From Balneolaceae bacterium (GTDB lineage: Bacteria; Bacteroidota; Rhodothermia; Balneolales; Balneolaceae): a stretch of 8,353 nucleotides of DNA. The stretch covers positions 1 to 8,353 of the forward strand of contig SLGA01000083.1 in NCBI GenBank assembly GCA_007123985.1, given 5' to 3'. Below are positions 8,201 to 8,353 of the stretch, in pieces. The position numbers and the translations under genes were made by a program. The notes below the pieces were generated by a model. That model was not told the DNA's origin, searched no databases, and worked only from the letters and a program-made list of their open reading frames with translations. Position 1 is the first letter of the stretch; every line of letters begins with the position of its first letter.

Positions 8201-8353
8201 CGATGTCACTGGCGGCTCCACGCTCCAGCTCTGTTATAAAGATATTGGCCCCGGGTACCGTTTCACCAGAATCGGCATCCGTTACCTGTCCCGAGATTGC
8301 ACCTGTTTGAGCAAATGCAAGCTGCGAGGAAAGCAGGACCATAATAAAAACGG
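5295..8353 (-). CDS. SusC-like TonB-dependent outer-membrane transporter (5' end outside window)
   Basis: This is a 22-stranded-barrel type transporter of the SusC/RagA family that imports oligomers across the outer membrane with TonB energy, capped by the SusD partner encoded next. The frame stays open beyond the ATG at 8342 (VFI precedes it). That Met lies inside the signal peptide's hydrophobic core (VFIMVLLSSQLAFA), so the true start lies past the window edge. Residue numbers here count from that Met. A CarboxypepD_reg-like domain spans about 15-93 (ISGQVTDADSGETVPGANIF). It is followed by LDELVVSGYA and the plug (about 110-237) with the SusC hallmarks NIRGNGSVN, PLYIIDGVQV, IESIEILKDASSAAIYG and VVIITTKRG. 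The barrel ends with LKNVSLSYNVPARL, the YDPE motif and a C-terminal aromatic Phe, as outer-membrane insertion requires. There is no STN domain between signal and CarboxypepD_reg. The only cysteines, Cys399 and Cys407, are close together. Length (over 1015) is usual. Confidence 0.97.
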   Translation of the reverse strand, partial: VFIMVLLSSQLAFAQTGAISGQVTDADSGETVPGANIFITELERGAASDIDGNYVIENVPAGTYSLTATFVGYRTFRQTVQVSAGQTTTVNIAMQIGAIGLDELVVSGYAVTTKRELTGAISSVRAQDIQDVTLQNPESLLQGRAAGVNVTATSGNPGGAFRVNIRGNGSVNAATEPLYIIDGVQVSFAQQSTLTSTSPLNALNPNDIESIEILKDASSAAIYGAQAAAGVVIITTKRGQAGRTQVTARAETGVRTLARNVDYITSEQYVQYLGEGLQYRSQIGLVNAPADWTINEFADNRRNFLLGFFGEDPFNPGQLANTDWQDFIFDDGVTQRYNISLSGGDESTSFFLSGGFEDTEGTAYKSDFTRLNLRSNLDHQINERFRTSLNVNLARSTQFGVCQDGNFINCPPSQAMFEAPMSFPFLADGSYNPLTRFGLDTNPAVVRDEVDRNVSVTSIISNLNLIYRVNDWLTFNGLVGVDYRNTEDSQYRSPTAAPGQGGFATFANRNVRNFNTNFVANARQTFGGVHNVSGLIGTEYRRDYSESMVVQGDGFPGPFFKVLSATATPTSAGGVFAEWRLGSYFANAKYNYNERYFLDLVMRYDGHSRFGNETRWGFFPSIASAWRISEESFFDVDFIDELKLRAGYGTTGNSQIGNFAARGLYSAAGSYQGSTGLRPTQLANVNLGWEEARELNIGLDYELLEGRITGAIDVYRKSNTNLLFARPLPSDSGFSSITENIGEVQNEGIEFEIATVNVNTRGFMWSSRFNIAFVQNEIISLPEGNDIRPDNTFDALKIGSPIGLIQTPRWAGVNPADGRPMWYDADGNITYTPVQNRDAIEYKDGVANTVGGFGNTLSYRGLSLDAFFQFSFGQWAFPGTDYYFTRTPDFLMNMAVEVEDRWRQPGDITHYPRAIQVGTDFPETNNYRTQLGTQAVYNASYIRLKNVSLSYNVPARLTQQIGLNNVRVYASALNLVTWTAWPWYDPEVAFNTRDIYNNSTSASYPTERQVNAGIEIRF

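Noticed and set aside
8340..8342. ATG at 8342 as the true start of the SusC-like gene
   Set aside because: The frame is open upstream to the window edge, and this Met sits inside the hydrophobic core of the signal peptide with no basic n-region before it.
1..8353. CRISPR array, tRNA/rRNA, insertion sequence, prophage or defence system
   Set aside because: No regularly spaced repeats, RNA gene signatures, transposase or integrase motifs, or defence-type domains were seen on either strand.

Overview
The window looks like chromosomal DNA from a member of the Bacteroidota/Rhodothermota/Balneolota group. The evidence is an adjacent SusC-like/SusD-like outer-membrane pair, several lipobox lipoproteins, A/T-rich leaders without a clear Shine-Dalgarno sequence, and a moderate base composition (judged by eye). 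The SusC and SusD style (CarboxypepD_reg-like domain directly after the signal peptide, plug motif with YGAQAAAG) reminds me of Balneolaceae such as Gracilimonas or Rhodohalobacter. That placement is an inference from memory and no search was run.

Every gene I can support reads on the minus strand, so transcription runs from high to low coordinates. In that order: (1) a SusC-like TonB-dependent transporter, 5' end cut by the window edge (5295-8353); (2) a SusD-like surface lipoprotein 25 nt downstream (3773-5269); (3) a 148-residue lipoprotein of the Calx-beta/DUF4843-like beta-sandwich type 44 nt further on (3282-3728); (4) a textbook intrinsic terminator (3228-3259); (5) a 225-residue lipoprotein of unrecognised family starting only 26 nt past the terminator's T-run (2524-3201); (6) a 198-nt intergenic region with a weak terminator-like palindrome and one possible promoter; and (7) the first 775 codons of phosphoenolpyruvate carboxylase (ppc), running off the low-coordinate edge (1-2325).

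Genes 1-3 form a probable operon. SusC-like proteins are gated beta-barrels in the outer membrane. The SusD-like lipoprotein sits on top as a substrate-binding lid. Small beta-sandwich lipoproteins encoded downstream often accompany them at the surface. No glycoside hydrolase, peptidase, sulfatase or regulator lies in the window, so the substrate cannot be assigned. The lipoprotein after the terminator may be expressed by read-through. ppc is an unrelated central-metabolism gene that replenishes oxaloacetate.

I do not see a convincing new defence, mobile or RNA-based system. The points most worth a second look are the terminator placed just upstream of the orphan lipoprotein, the single cysteine pair in each of SusC and SusD, and the identity of the two small lipoproteins.
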